From the NCBI GenBank assembly GCA_030427865.1, contig JAUICK010000010.1, positions 59,719-123,718 of the forward strand: a stretch of 64,000 nt of DNA, in the 5' to 3' direction. The stretch's first letter is position 1. Each line of letters opens with the position of its first letter. The notes beneath the pieces were generated by a model, which was not told the origin of the DNA, searched no databases, and worked only from the letters and a program-made list of their open reading frames with translations. This document shows positions 37,046-46,018 of this stretch, piece by piece. This DNA comes from Bacteroidia bacterium. Lineage in GTDB: Bacteria > Bacteroidota > Bacteroidia > Flavobacteriales > Flavobacteriaceae. The translations under genes and the position numbers were made by a program.

Positions 37046-38062
37046 TTAAACTACAAAATTTGGATCTACATATTTTTTAACTAAATCTCTAAGACTCTCA
37101 ACTGTTTCCCATTCAGTATTACTACCTGAATTATAACTAAACCCTTCATCCACAAGTTTAGCTCCAAAGTTATTGATATATTCTTTTAAATCAAAAATTG
37201 GTTTTTGAGGTAGAATGGCATAGTATTTACCCAAATCATATGTATTCATAGAATCGGATACCGTTATCATTTCTTCATGTAATTTTTCTCCTGGTCTTAT
37301 TCCTACAACTTTGTGTTTACAATTTGGTCCTATTGCGGTAGCAACATCTATAATTTTATATGATGGTATTTTAGGCACAAATACTTCACCTCCCCATGCA
37401 TTTTCAATTGCATCAAAAACCATTTGACAACCATCTTGTAAGGATATATTAAATCTCGTCATTTCATTATGTGTAATTGGTAAAACCCCTTCACTCCTCT
37501 TTTTTAAGAAAAAGGGCATTACTGAACCATTGGATCCCATAACATTTCCATACCTAACAACAGAGAATTTTATTTTTCTATTACCCCTAATATTGTTAGC
37601 TGCTATAAATAACTTATCTGATGCTAACTTTGTAGCTCCATAAAGGTTAATTGGGGCTGCTGCTTTATCAGTAGATAAAGCAACAACATTTTTGACTCCA
37701 CATTTAAGTGCTGCCGAAATGACATTTTCAGCTCCTAAAATATTAGTTTTCACACATTCCATTGGGTTATATTCTGCCAAATGTACGTGTTTCATTGCAG
37801 CCGCATGAATTACAACATCGATTCCTTCAAACGCACTGTATAACCTTTCTTTATCTCTAACATCTCCAATAAAATACCTCATTGCAGGGTATTTTTCTTC
37901 AGGAAATTCCATAGCCATTTGAAAATGTTTTTGCTCATCTCTAGAAAAGATTACAAGTTTCTTAACATTTGGATTTCTTTCTAATATTAGTTGTGTAAAC
38001 ATTTTACCAAAAGACCCAGTTCCTCCAGTAATAAGTATTGATTTTCCGTTTAAGTCTAACAT
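37046..38062 (-). CDS. pseB: UDP-GlcNAc 4,6-dehydratase (inverting)
   Basis: Converts UDP-GlcNAc to UDP-2-acetamido-2,6-dideoxy-L-arabino-4-hexulose, the first step of pseudaminic acid synthesis. The 338-residue SDR has the NAD motif TGGTGSFGK (12-20) and the catalytic residues Thr131-Asp132-Lys133, Tyr141 and Lys145 in STDKAAAPINLYGATK. Asp132, Lys133 and Tyr141 match the numbering of Helicobacter FlaA1/PseB. It leads the nonulosonate-like gene group. Confidence 0.93.
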   Translation of the reverse strand: MLDLNGKSILITGGTGSFGKMFTQLILERNPNVKKLVIFSRDEQKHFQMAMEFPEEKYPAMRYFIGDVRDKERLYSAFEGIDVVIHAAAMKHVHLAEYNPMECVKTNILGAENVISAALKCGVKNVVALSTDKAAAPINLYGATKLASDKLFIAANNIRGNRKIKFSVVRYGNVMGSNGSVMPFFLKKRSEGVLPITHNEMTRFNISLQDGCQMVFDAIENAWGGEVFVPKIPSYKIIDVATAIGPNCKHKVVGIRPGEKLHEEMITVSDSMNTYDLGKYYAILPQKPIFDLKEYINNFGAKLVDEGFSYNSGSNTEWETVESLRDLVKKYVDPNFVV

Positions 38063-38134
38063 ATTTTTATTTTCTAATTCTTTAAAATTTTATAAATATA
38101 ATTTTACGTTTATTGTTGCTTTTTCTAAAAACCT

Positions 38135-38560
38135 TTATTCTTTTTTTAAATTTTCTTTTTCTTGAACTTCTTTTCTTAATCCACTACTTGAAAAACGATG
38201 ATCTCTTCTATTAAAATATAATTGAATTCCTTTTTCTTCACAATATTTTCTACCTGTAAAATTTTTGTTAGCGTATTCGTCTCCGAGAATTCTAACATCA
38301 ATTTTAAAAGATCTCAAAATATCTTCTAAGTCTTGTTCTGTAGCATAAGGAACAATTTCATCTACATATCTACAGCCTTTTAGTTGAATATACCTTTCAA
38401 CTACAGATTGAACTGGCTTATTTTTGTTGGGTCTATCTATAGTTGGATCTGTCTGAATTCCACAAATTAAAAAATCGCACTCACGCTTAGCTTCTTCTAA
38501 CATTTTTATGTGACCAGCATGTAAAAGATCAAATGCACTAAATGTAATTCCTGTTTTCAT
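38135..38560 (-). CDS. TagD-like nucleotidyltransferase (cytidylyltransferase-like)
   Basis: A 141-residue cytidylyltransferase-fold protein. The HxGH motif is at His14-His17 (FDLLHAGHIKML), and the C-terminal signature region RDHRFSSSGLRK replaces the RTEGISTT of glycerol-3-phosphate cytidylyltransferase. TagD makes CDP-glycerol; close relatives activate other polyol or sugar phosphates. It could supply an activated alcohol phosphate for the polymer. It stands 25 bases after the WbpB-like gene. Confidence 0.82.
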   Translation of the reverse strand: MKTGITFSAFDLLHAGHIKMLEEAKRECDFLICGIQTDPTIDRPNKNKPVQSVVERYIQLKGCRYVDEIVPYATEQDLEDILRSFKIDVRILGDEYANKNFTGRKYCEEKGIQLYFNRRDHRFSSSGLRKEVQEKENLKKE

Positions 38561-38585
38561 TTTCTTACAAATATAGTTATATTAA

Positions 38586-39521
38586 TTACCTTAAAAAAGG
38601 ATGTTTTTCTCCTATTTTTAAAATTTCATTATTTCTTATATCATGAATTATTTCAATCGATTGTTTTACATCCATTAGACCAAATCCTTCTCCTTTCAAT
38701 ATTTTCTTGTAACTTTCGTCATGCAATTCATTAAACCCAGAACTAAATTCAATTTCCTCATCATCTATTATTAGAGAGCGATATGTTTTTTGATTGAGTA
38801 CTTTTGCTTTTTTAGGTAAACAATCTTCTTCAATTGACAAAAACCATCGTACTCTTGCTTTTTCAAACTCTATGTAACCAGCTACTTTCTTTTTATCTCT
38901 TAAGTGTACAATGTTCTCTTGAGTTTCACCGAAAATCCAAGAAAGCATGTCATAAAAATGAATTCCAATATTTGTTGCAATTCCACCTGATTTACTTTGA
39001 TCACCTTTCCATGAAACATCATACCAATTCCCTCTTGAGGTTATGTAAGTTAAATCAATATCATATTTACCTTTCTTATTCTCCAAATCAACCTTTCTTT
39101 TTAGTCGAATTATGTTAGGATGAATTCTTAATTGTAAGATTGCATTAACTTTCTGCTTATAATCTTTTTCGACATCAATTAAAGCATCTATATTCCAAGG
39201 GTTTAGAACTAAAGGTTTCTCGCAAATAGCATCAGCTCCTCTTCTTAATGCCATTCTGATATGAGAATCGTGCAAATAGTTTGGAGTACAAATACTCACA
39301 TAGTCCAAATGAATATTTTTTTTACGCTTCATCTTTTCTATATGTCTATCAAATCGCTCAAATTCAACAAAAAAATCAGCTTTAGGGAAATAACTGTCTA
39401 AAATACCAACACTATCGAACTTGTCTAGAGCTGCTATGAGATTATTATTTGTGTTTTTAATTGCTTTTAAGTGTCTTGGAGCAATATATCCAGAAACACC
39501 TATCAAGGCAAAATTCTTCAT
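38586..39521 (-). CDS. WbpB/WlbA-like Gfo/Idh/MocA oxidoreductase
   Basis: A 311-residue NAD-dependent oxidoreductase. It opens with [19 protein letters not shown] and has the family's CEKPL motif (Glu101, Lys102) and NIGIHFYDML. The sequence matches UDP-N-acetylglucosaminuronate 3-dehydrogenases (WbpB), which oxidise C3 before amination and acetylation (WbpE, WbpD). A decayed copy of the same gene lies just upstream. WbpA- and WbpD-like genes precede it in the operon. Confidence 0.88.
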   Translation of the reverse strand: MKNFALIGVSGYIAPRHLKAIKNTNNNLIAALDKFDSVGILDSYFPKADFFVEFERFDRHIEKMKRKKNIHLDYVSICTPNYLHDSHIRMALRRGADAICEKPLVLNPWNIDALIDVEKDYKQKVNAILQLRIHPNIIRLKRKVDLENKKGKYDIDLTYITSRGNWYDVSWKGDQSKSGGIATNIGIHFYDMLSWIFGETQENIVHLRDKKKVAGYIEFEKARVRWFLSIEEDCLPKKAKVLNQKTYRSLIIDDEEIEFSSGFNELHDESYKKILKGEGFGLMDVKQSIEIIHDIRNNEILKIGEKHPFLR

Positions 39522-39689
39522 ATTATTAGTAAAAGAGTGATTTTTTTTTATAAGAGACAGTAATTTTTTAATTAATTAGCATAGTAATTTTTTTACAAAT
39601 ATATGAGTTTTTAATTATTCTTAAATTTAAAATCCACTAACTTTATTTATTCTTTTCCAACTTATATTTTGATTTATTTCTTGATTATT

Positions 39690-40131
<442 letters not shown>

Positions 40132-40261
40132 TTAATAATTATTTATTTAAGATAATATTTTTAGCAACTCAATTAAAAATATTTTTGCAAATGTAATGTT
40201 TTAAGCATTTATTCTACTAAGAATACTTTTAAATTTCTATCTGTTAAGATTATTCTATTAA

Positions 40262-40843
40262 TTATTGAATTCTCTCTACAACGTTGTCTTTTATTTTAAA
40301 TTTTTGACCGCTTTCTTTACATATTGCAATGTTTTCTTTATTAAAGCTAAGCCTATGCCCATACTCACTTACCCAACCTATTTGTCTTGATGGATTACCT
40401 ACTACTAATGCATAATCAGGTATTTCTTTAGTAACAACAGAACCTGCTCCTATAAAAGAAAACTTCCCTATATTATTGCCACATACTATTGTAGCATTAG
40501 CACCTATGCTAGCGCCTTTTTTTACAATAGTTTTCATATATTCTTCTTTTCTGTTAACTGCGCTTCTTGGGTTTATTACATTTGTAAAAACCATTGAAGG
40601 TCCCAAAAACACATCATCTTCACAAATTACTCCTGTATAAATTGAGACGTTATTTTGAACTTTAACATTATTTCCTAAAACTACTTGTGGAGAAACAACA
40701 ACATTTTGACCTATATTACATCTTTCTCCAATTTTACAATTAGACATAATATGAGAAAAATGCCATATTTTAGTACTATCTCCTATTACACAGTTATCAT
40801 CTATAACAGCAGTTTCATGTGAAAAGTATTTCTTTCTATCCAT
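40262..40843 (-). CDS. WbpD-like sugar N-acetyltransferase (hexapeptide)
   Basis: A left-handed beta-helix acetyltransferase of 193 residues: KIWHFSHIMSNCKIG, IGQNVVVSPQVVLGNNVKV, VFTNVINPRSA and the ending VVGNPSRQIGWVSEYG are close to WbpD/WlbB. These enzymes acetylate the C3 amine of UDP-GlcNAc3N-uronic acid. It overlaps the preceding dehydrogenase gene by 8 bases. Its presence with WbpA- and WbpB-like genes points to a 2,3-diacetamido-2,3-dideoxy-uronic acid. Confidence 0.9.
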   Translation of the reverse strand: MDRKKYFSHETAVIDDNCVIGDSTKIWHFSHIMSNCKIGERCNIGQNVVVSPQVVLGNNVKVQNNVSIYTGVICEDDVFLGPSMVFTNVINPRSAVNRKEEYMKTIVKKGASIGANATIVCGNNIGKFSFIGAGSVVTKEIPDYALVVGNPSRQIGWVSEYGHRLSFNKENIAICKESGQKFKIKDNVVERIQ

Positions 40844-42167
40844 TCTTATTTTTTCCTATTTGATAATATTCAAAGCCCTTTTTTGTTAGATTGAATGCAT
40901 TATATTGATTTCTTCCGTCAAAAATAATTGGGGTTTTCATTCTATTTTTTAATTCTTCAAAATCTGGAGATCTAAATTCTTTCCATTCTGTAAGAAGAAT
41001 TAATGCATCTATATTATTAATTATTTGATATTTATTTTGTCCGTAAAAAATATCTAATTTACTAAAATATTTTTCTTTCGCATTTTTCATTGATTTTGGA
41101 TCAAATACATTTACTTTAGCACCTCTTTTACAAAGCTCTTTTACAATATAAATAGAGGGAGATTTCCTCATATCATCAGTTTCTGGCTTAAAAGACAAAC
41201 CCCAAACCCCAAAAGTAAAAGTTGATAAGTTCTCACCAAATTTATTGAGTAACTTGTTTAAAAAAAATTTTTTTTGATTTTCATTAATTTCTTCTACTGA
41301 GGCTAATAATTTAGGCGAATAATTATACTCTTCGCTCAACTTTATTAAAGCAGAAATGTCTTTAGGAAAACAAGTTCCTCCGTAGCCAACACCCGGATAA
41401 ATAAAGTTATAACCTATTCTTGAGTCTGACCCAACACCAACTCTAACCTTATTAACATCAGCTCCAACTTTTTCACAAATATTAGCAATTTCATTTATAA
41501 AAGATATTTTAGTGGCTAGCATTGCATTTGCTGCATATTTTGTCATTTCTGCAGATCTAATATCCATTCTAATAAATCGATCTCTTGTTCTAAAAAATGG
41601 ACTATACAGTTCTTTCATTAGCTGAAAGGAGTCTTCTGATTTCACCCCGATAACAATTCTATCTGGCTTCATAAAATCATTTACTGCATCTCCTTCTTTT
41701 AAAAACTCTGGATTCGAAACAACTTCAAAGTTTACATCTAAATTTCTTTTCTGTAATTCATTACCGATTATTTGCTCAATAAGATTACAGGTTCCAACTG
41801 GTGCTGTAGATTTATTTACAACAAGAGTTTTTTTATCTATGCTCCTGCCTATCTCTTTTGCTACGTTTTTAACTTGTGTTAAATCGGCAGCTCCATTATC
41901 TAATGTTGGTGTTCCAACTGCAATAAAAACAATATCTGAATGCTTAACAGAATCTTTAATAGAATGAGAAAAAAAAAGGTTTTTATTCTGTTTATTTCTT
42001 CGAATTAGAACATCTAAACCTGGTTCATATATTGGAACTATTCCTTTCTTTAAGAAATCAATCTTTTCTTGGTTTTTATCAACACAAGTAACAGAGTTAC
42101 CCATTTCAGAAAAACAAGTACCAGACACCAATCCAACATAACCAGTTCCTATAACAGATATCTTCAC
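40836..42167 (-). CDS. ugd: UDP-glucose 6-dehydrogenase
   Basis: Oxidises UDP-glucose to UDP-glucuronate with two NAD+. The 443-residue protein has the NAD motif GTGYVGLVSG, the three-domain family layout, catalytic Cys266 in GGTCFPKD and the C-terminal IIFDGRNQYN. The start is GTG. It is one of two nucleotide-sugar 6-dehydrogenases in this locus; this one is of the Ugd branch and the neighbour of the WbpA/TviB branch. Confidence 0.93.
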   Translation of the reverse strand: MKISVIGTGYVGLVSGTCFSEMGNSVTCVDKNQEKIDFLKKGIVPIYEPGLDVLIRRNKQNKNLFFSHSIKDSVKHSDIVFIAVGTPTLDNGAADLTQVKNVAKEIGRSIDKKTLVVNKSTAPVGTCNLIEQIIGNELQKRNLDVNFEVVSNPEFLKEGDAVNDFMKPDRIVIGVKSEDSFQLMKELYSPFFRTRDRFIRMDIRSAEMTKYAANAMLATKISFINEIANICEKVGADVNKVRVGVGSDSRIGYNFIYPGVGYGGTCFPKDISALIKLSEEYNYSPKLLASVEEINENQKKFFLNKLLNKFGENLSTFTFGVWGLSFKPETDDMRKSPSIYIVKELCKRGAKVNVFDPKSMKNAKEKYFSKLDIFYGQNKYQIINNIDALILLTEWKEFRSPDFEELKNRMKTPIIFDGRNQYNAFNLTKKGFEYYQIGKNKNG

Positions 42168-42185
42168 TAAAAGAATGTTAAAATA

Positions 42186-43469
42186 TTATAAACCTCTATC
42201 TCTTTGATTTTCAGAAAGACTATTTTTAACGTCATAGACAACAGAGTTATCTTTCTTTAATGAATTTAAATCAATATCTTTAAACTCATTGTGAGCAACA
42301 GTTAATACAATTGCATCGAATTTGCTTGATGGTAGTTGCTTATTAGACACAATTTCATATTCATGCATAACTTCTTCTTCATTTGCCCAAGGGTCATGAA
42401 CAGTAACTTTCACATTAAAATCTTCAAGTGCTTTTACCACATCTATAACTCTTGTATTTCTTACATCTGGGCAATTCTCTTTAAAGGTAAAGCCTAAAAT
42501 AAGTAGTTCTGCATTTTTAATTCTTATGTCATGACTAATCATAAGTTTTACAACTTCAGATGCTACATAAGCTCCCATGCCATCGTTTACTCTTCTACCA
42601 GCAAGAATAATTTCAGGATTATAACCTAATTCTTGAGCTTTCTGCGCTAGATAATAAGGGTCTACACCTATACAATGACCTCCAACCAAACCTGGCTTAA
42701 AAGGTAAAAAGTTCCATTTTGTGCCTGCTGCCGCTAAAACATCATGAGTATTAACATCCATAAGGCTAAATATTTTAGCCAATTCATTAACAAATGCTAT
42801 ATTAATATCTCTTTGTGAATTTTCAATAACTTTAGCAGCCTCAGCAACTTTTATTGTTGGTGCCAAATGAGTACCTGCTATAATAACAGATTTATATAAT
42901 TCGTTAACTTTTACTCCAATTTCTGGCGTTGAACCAGAAGTAACTTTCAAAATTTTCTCTACAGTGTGTTCTTTGTCTCCTGGGTTTATTCTTTCTGGAG
43001 AATAACCCGCATAAAAGTCTTTGTTAAACACCAAGCCAGATGATTTTTCTAATACTGGAATACATTCATCTTCAGTTGCACCTGGATAAACTGTTGATTC
43101 GTAAATCACTATATCTCCTTGACTTAAAACACTACCAACTGCTTCACTTGCTTTTACCAGCGGCGTTAAAACTGGCCTGTTATTTTTATCTACTGGAGTT
43201 GGAACAGTAATTACATAATAATTACAATCTTTAATATCTGACAGAGAAGTTGAACAAAATAACCCTTTTTCTTCAGAAGGGCTATCTTTTAAGACTGATT
43301 TTAAAATGTCATTTTCTACTTCTAAAGTAGAATCAACACCTGTCATTAGCTCTGCTACTCTTTCGTTGTTAATATCAAACCCAACTACTGAATATTTTGT
43401 GGCAAATAATCTTGCTAAAGGTAGCCCAACATAACCTAGACCTAAAACTGCTATTTTTGGTTTTTTCAT
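42186..43469 (-). CDS. UDP-N-acetylhexosamine 6-dehydrogenase (WbpA/TviB-like)
   Basis: A 427-residue nucleotide sugar dehydrogenase of the Vi-antigen TviB/WbpO/WbpA branch. Visible features: NAD motif LGLGYVGLPLA, catalytic Cys266 in GGHCIGVDPYY, and FKENCPDVRNT in the UDP-binding domain. It oxidises C6 of UDP-GlcNAc or UDP-GalNAc to the uronic acid. The WbpP-like epimerase gene is 10 bases upstream and may set whether the gluco or galacto form is used. Confidence 0.92.
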   Translation of the reverse strand: MKKPKIAVLGLGYVGLPLARLFATKYSVVGFDINNERVAELMTGVDSTLEVENDILKSVLKDSPSEEKGLFCSTSLSDIKDCNYYVITVPTPVDKNNRPVLTPLVKASEAVGSVLSQGDIVIYESTVYPGATEDECIPVLEKSSGLVFNKDFYAGYSPERINPGDKEHTVEKILKVTSGSTPEIGVKVNELYKSVIIAGTHLAPTIKVAEAAKVIENSQRDINIAFVNELAKIFSLMDVNTHDVLAAAGTKWNFLPFKPGLVGGHCIGVDPYYLAQKAQELGYNPEIILAGRRVNDGMGAYVASEVVKLMISHDIRIKNAELLILGFTFKENCPDVRNTRVIDVVKALEDFNVKVTVHDPWANEEEVMHEYEIVSNKQLPSSKFDAIVLTVAHNEFKDIDLNSLKKDNSVVYDVKNSLSENQRDRGL

Positions 43470-43479
43470 TTTTCTTTTT

Positions 43480-44463
43480 TTATAAGTTTTCCTTATACCA
43501 TTTAATAGCTTTTTTTAAGCCTTCTTGAAATGTGTATTTGGGGGTGTAATTTAATATTTTTTTTGCTTTGTCTATATTCGCATAGGAGTGTGCAATATCT
43601 CCTAATCTAAAATCTTGGTACTCAATCTTAATATTAATAGTGTTATAACCATATTCAGAAAGAAACTTTTTTAAGTAATTCACTAAATCTAGTAGTGTAT
43701 CTCTACCACCTCCTGCAATATTAAAAACTTGGTTAACTGCATTTTTATTTGATGTAGTTAAACTTAATATATTAGCGTATATAACGTTATCGATATGTGT
43801 AAAATCTCTTGTGGTTTTGCCATCGCCATAAATAATTGGTGATTCACCCTTCATTAATTTATCAATAAATTTTGGAATAACCGCAGAATATTCTCCTTTA
43901 GGGTCTTGTCTTCTTCCAAAAACATTAAAATATCTTAGACCAATTGTTTCTATTCCGTAATTATAGGCAAATACATTTGCGTATAATTCATTCGCATGCT
44001 TAGTAACTGCATAAGGAGACATAGGTTTACCTATTATGTCTTCGGTTTTTGGTAAGATTTTACTATCTCCATATACAGAAGAACTTGTTGCATAAACAAA
44101 CCTCTTTACTTTATTCTCTTTAGAAGCTACCATCATATTAACAAACCCTGAAGCATTTACATCGTTAGTAACTCTTGGATTTTTTATAGATCTAGGAACA
44201 GAACCCAAAGCAGCTTGATGTAAGACAAAATCAATATTTTTGGTTGCTATCATACAATCTTCAATATTTCTAATATCTCCTTCTATTAACTTAAAGTTGT
44301 TGTTGTTTAAAAAGGGTAAAATATTTTCTTTTTTACCTGTAGAAAAGTTATCTAAACAAATTACGTTACATTCTAAATCTATTAATGCCTCACAAAGGTT
44401 AGAACCGATAAAACCAGCACCTCCTGTAACTAATATATTTTTCCCTGTTAAACTTACATTCAT
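43480..44463 (-). CDS. UDP-N-acetylglucosamine 4-epimerase (WbpP/TviC-like)
   Basis: An extended SDR of 327 residues. It has TGGAGFIGS (13-21), the catalytic Ser-Tyr-Lys set (SSSVYG, Tyr151 and Lys155 in SPYAVTKHANE) and the FGRRQDPKGEYSAVIP segment seen in WbpP/Gne enzymes. It interconverts UDP-GlcNAc and UDP-GalNAc. It is the first gene of the long minus-strand polysaccharide operon, next to a candidate promoter. Confidence 0.9.
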   Translation of the reverse strand: MNVSLTGKNILVTGGAGFIGSNLCEALIDLECNVICLDNFSTGKKENILPFLNNNNFKLIEGDIRNIEDCMIATKNIDFVLHQAALGSVPRSIKNPRVTNDVNASGFVNMMVASKENKVKRFVYATSSSVYGDSKILPKTEDIIGKPMSPYAVTKHANELYANVFAYNYGIETIGLRYFNVFGRRQDPKGEYSAVIPKFIDKLMKGESPIIYGDGKTTRDFTHIDNVIYANILSLTTSNKNAVNQVFNIAGGGRDTLLDLVNYLKKFLSEYGYNTINIKIEYQDFRLGDIAHSYANIDKAKKILNYTPKYTFQEGLKKAIKWYKENL

Positions 44464-44497
44464 TTAAATAGAAAACTAAATGTTCTTTTTCAAGTTG

Positions 44498-44530
44498 CGA
44501 AAGTACAAAAAAACTTTTTACAAAAAGCAA
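44498..44530 (-). promoter_or_regulatory. Candidate promoter of the polysaccharide operon
   Basis: On the minus strand TACTTTCG (one mismatch to TAnnTTTG) lies about 34 bases before the ATG of the epimerase gene, with a TTG 22 bases upstream of it. It is the only promoter-like element seen at the head of the operon. Confidence 0.45.
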
Positions 44531-44554
44531 CAAAAAACAAGTGTATTACAAAAC

Positions 44555-44586
44555 AAAAATCCTTCACAAATTGTGAAGGATTTTAT
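44555..44586 (-). terminator. Rho-independent terminator of the tRNA-Val gene
   Basis: Arms AATCCTTCACAA and TTGTGAAGGATT form a 12-base perfect stem around a tiny loop and are followed, in the minus direction, by TTTTGTTTT. It separates the tRNA from the polysaccharide operon promoter. Confidence 0.88.
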
Positions 44587-44590
44587 AAAG

Positions 44591-44665
44591 TGGGCGCGAA
44601 GGGATTCGAACCCCTGACCCCTTGGGTGTAAACCAAGTGCTCTGAACCAACTGAGCTACGCGCCC
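44591..44665 (-). tRNA. tRNA-Val (anticodon TAC)
   Basis: A 75-base cloverleaf on the minus strand. The acceptor stem is GGGCGCG/CGCGCCC with discriminator A. The D arm contains AGCTCAGTTGGTTC, the anticodon stem CTTGG/CCAAG holds the loop TTTACAC (anticodon TAC), and the T arm contains GGTTCGAATCC. CCA is not encoded. It marks the border between the polysaccharide locus and the conserved chromosome. Confidence 0.97.
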
Positions 44666-44682
44666 TTGCATGATTGCGGATG

Positions 44683-44712
44683 CAAATATATAATACATTT
44701 TAATTTTACCAA
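44683..44712 (-). promoter_or_regulatory. Promoter of tRNA-Val
   Basis: Minus-strand TTG, 19 bases, TATATTTG: a full match to the Bacteroidota consensus, with the -7 box 17 bases before the mature tRNA. Confidence 0.7.
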
Positions 44713-44731
44713 AAGAAAAAATGATTTTATT

Positions 44732-45940
44732 TTAAATTATTTCAGCAACTACAAAAGTACTTCCTCCCACATAAATGATATCTTCTTGATTTGCTTGTAG
44801 TAACGCATTTTTATAAGCCTTTTTTACTGACAAATATTTTTCTCCTAACAAATTAAATCTATAAGCTTTTTCTTGTAACTCCGACTCAGATAATCCTCTT
44901 GGAATATTAGGTTTACAGAAATAATAAGCTGCTTCTTTAGGAAACAAAGGTAATACATCTTCTAATTTTTTATCAGAAACTACACCCAAAACGATATGTA
45001 AATTTTTATATTTTTCTTTTTTAAGTTGCTGCAAAACAATACTTAAACCTTCTTTATTATGTGCAGTATCGCAAATAACTTTGGGGCTATTTTTTAAAAC
45101 TTGCCACCTTCCTTTTAGGTTTGTATTTTTAACAACATTCAATAATCCTTGTTGAATATTTTCATTAGAAACAACAAAACCGTTTAAGCAATTAATTGCA
45201 ACAGTTGCTGTCTTAGAATTATTCTTTTGATAATCTCCTAATAAATCTGTTTTAAAACCATTATTTAAATCTGAAGCAAAAATAATTTTAGACTTAGTTT
45301 GTACTGCTTTTTCTAAAAAAACTGTCTCTACTTCTTTTTGTCTTTCTCCGATTACAACTGGTATATTTTTTTTAATAATACCTGCTTTTTCAAAAGCAAT
45401 TTCAGGCAATGTTTCACCTAAAAATTGTGTATGATCCAGTCCAATATTAGTTATAATAGAGAGTTCTGGGGTAATGATGTTTGTAGAATCTAATCGCCCA
45501 CCTAAACCAACTTCAATAACTGCTATATCAACTTTTTCTTTTGCGAAATAATCGAAAGCCATTCCTACAGTCATTTCAAAAAAAGATAATTTTTGTGTTT
45601 CTAAAAAAATTTTGTGTTTTTTTATAAATGATGATACTTTTCTTTTCGGAATTTCATCGCCATTAATTCGAATTCTTTCTGTAAAGTTTTTTAAATGCGG
45701 AGAAGTATATAAACCAACTTTATAATTAGCTTCTTGTAAAACCGAAGCTAACATATGACTTGTTGAACCTTTACCATTTGTTCCGCCAACATGAATGGAC
45801 TTAAACTTTCGCTCTGGAAAATCTAATTCTTTTGATAATGCTAAAGTATTGGTTAAATCTTTTTTGAATGCAGTTTTACCTTCTCTTTGATACATTGGTA
45901 ATTGTGCAAACATCCAATCTAATGTTTGTTGGTACGTCAT
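44732..45940 (-). CDS. folC: Dihydrofolate/folylpolyglutamate synthase
   Basis: A Mur-ligase-family enzyme of 402 residues that glutamylates dihydropteroate or folates. It shows the P-loop VGGTNGKGSTSHM, YTSPHLKNFTERI, EVGLGGRLDSTN and ICDTAHNKEG. I chose the ATG giving MTYQQTLDWMFAQLP, which matches the family. The open frame upstream of it runs through a degenerate palindromic repeat. The tonB-exb group precedes it on the same strand. Confidence 0.95.
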   Translation of the reverse strand: MTYQQTLDWMFAQLPMYQREGKTAFKKDLTNTLALSKELDFPERKFKSIHVGGTNGKGSTSHMLASVLQEANYKVGLYTSPHLKNFTERIRINGDEIPKRKVSSFIKKHKIFLETQKLSFFEMTVGMAFDYFAKEKVDIAVIEVGLGGRLDSTNIITPELSIITNIGLDHTQFLGETLPEIAFEKAGIIKKNIPVVIGERQKEVETVFLEKAVQTKSKIIFASDLNNGFKTDLLGDYQKNNSKTATVAINCLNGFVVSNENIQQGLLNVVKNTNLKGRWQVLKNSPKVICDTAHNKEGLSIVLQQLKKEKYKNLHIVLGVVSDKKLEDVLPLFPKEAAYYFCKPNIPRGLSESELQEKAYRFNLLGEKYLSVKKAYKNALLQANQEDIIYVGGSTFVVAEII

Positions 45941-45974
45941 AAACTGAATAACAAAGTAATAAATAGTTAAATGC

Positions 45975-46000
45975 AATTCCTGCTTACACAAGAATGACAA
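45975..46000. repeat. Degenerate palindromic intergenic repeat, copy 1
   Basis: aattcctgcttacacaagaa followed by tgacaa resembles the widespread element attcctgctttcgcaggaatgaca. It lies between tonB and folC. The element identity is from general knowledge of bacterial intergenic repeats; only two decayed copies are visible here. Confidence 0.4.
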
Positions 46001-46018
46001 GGATACAAAAATACGTGA

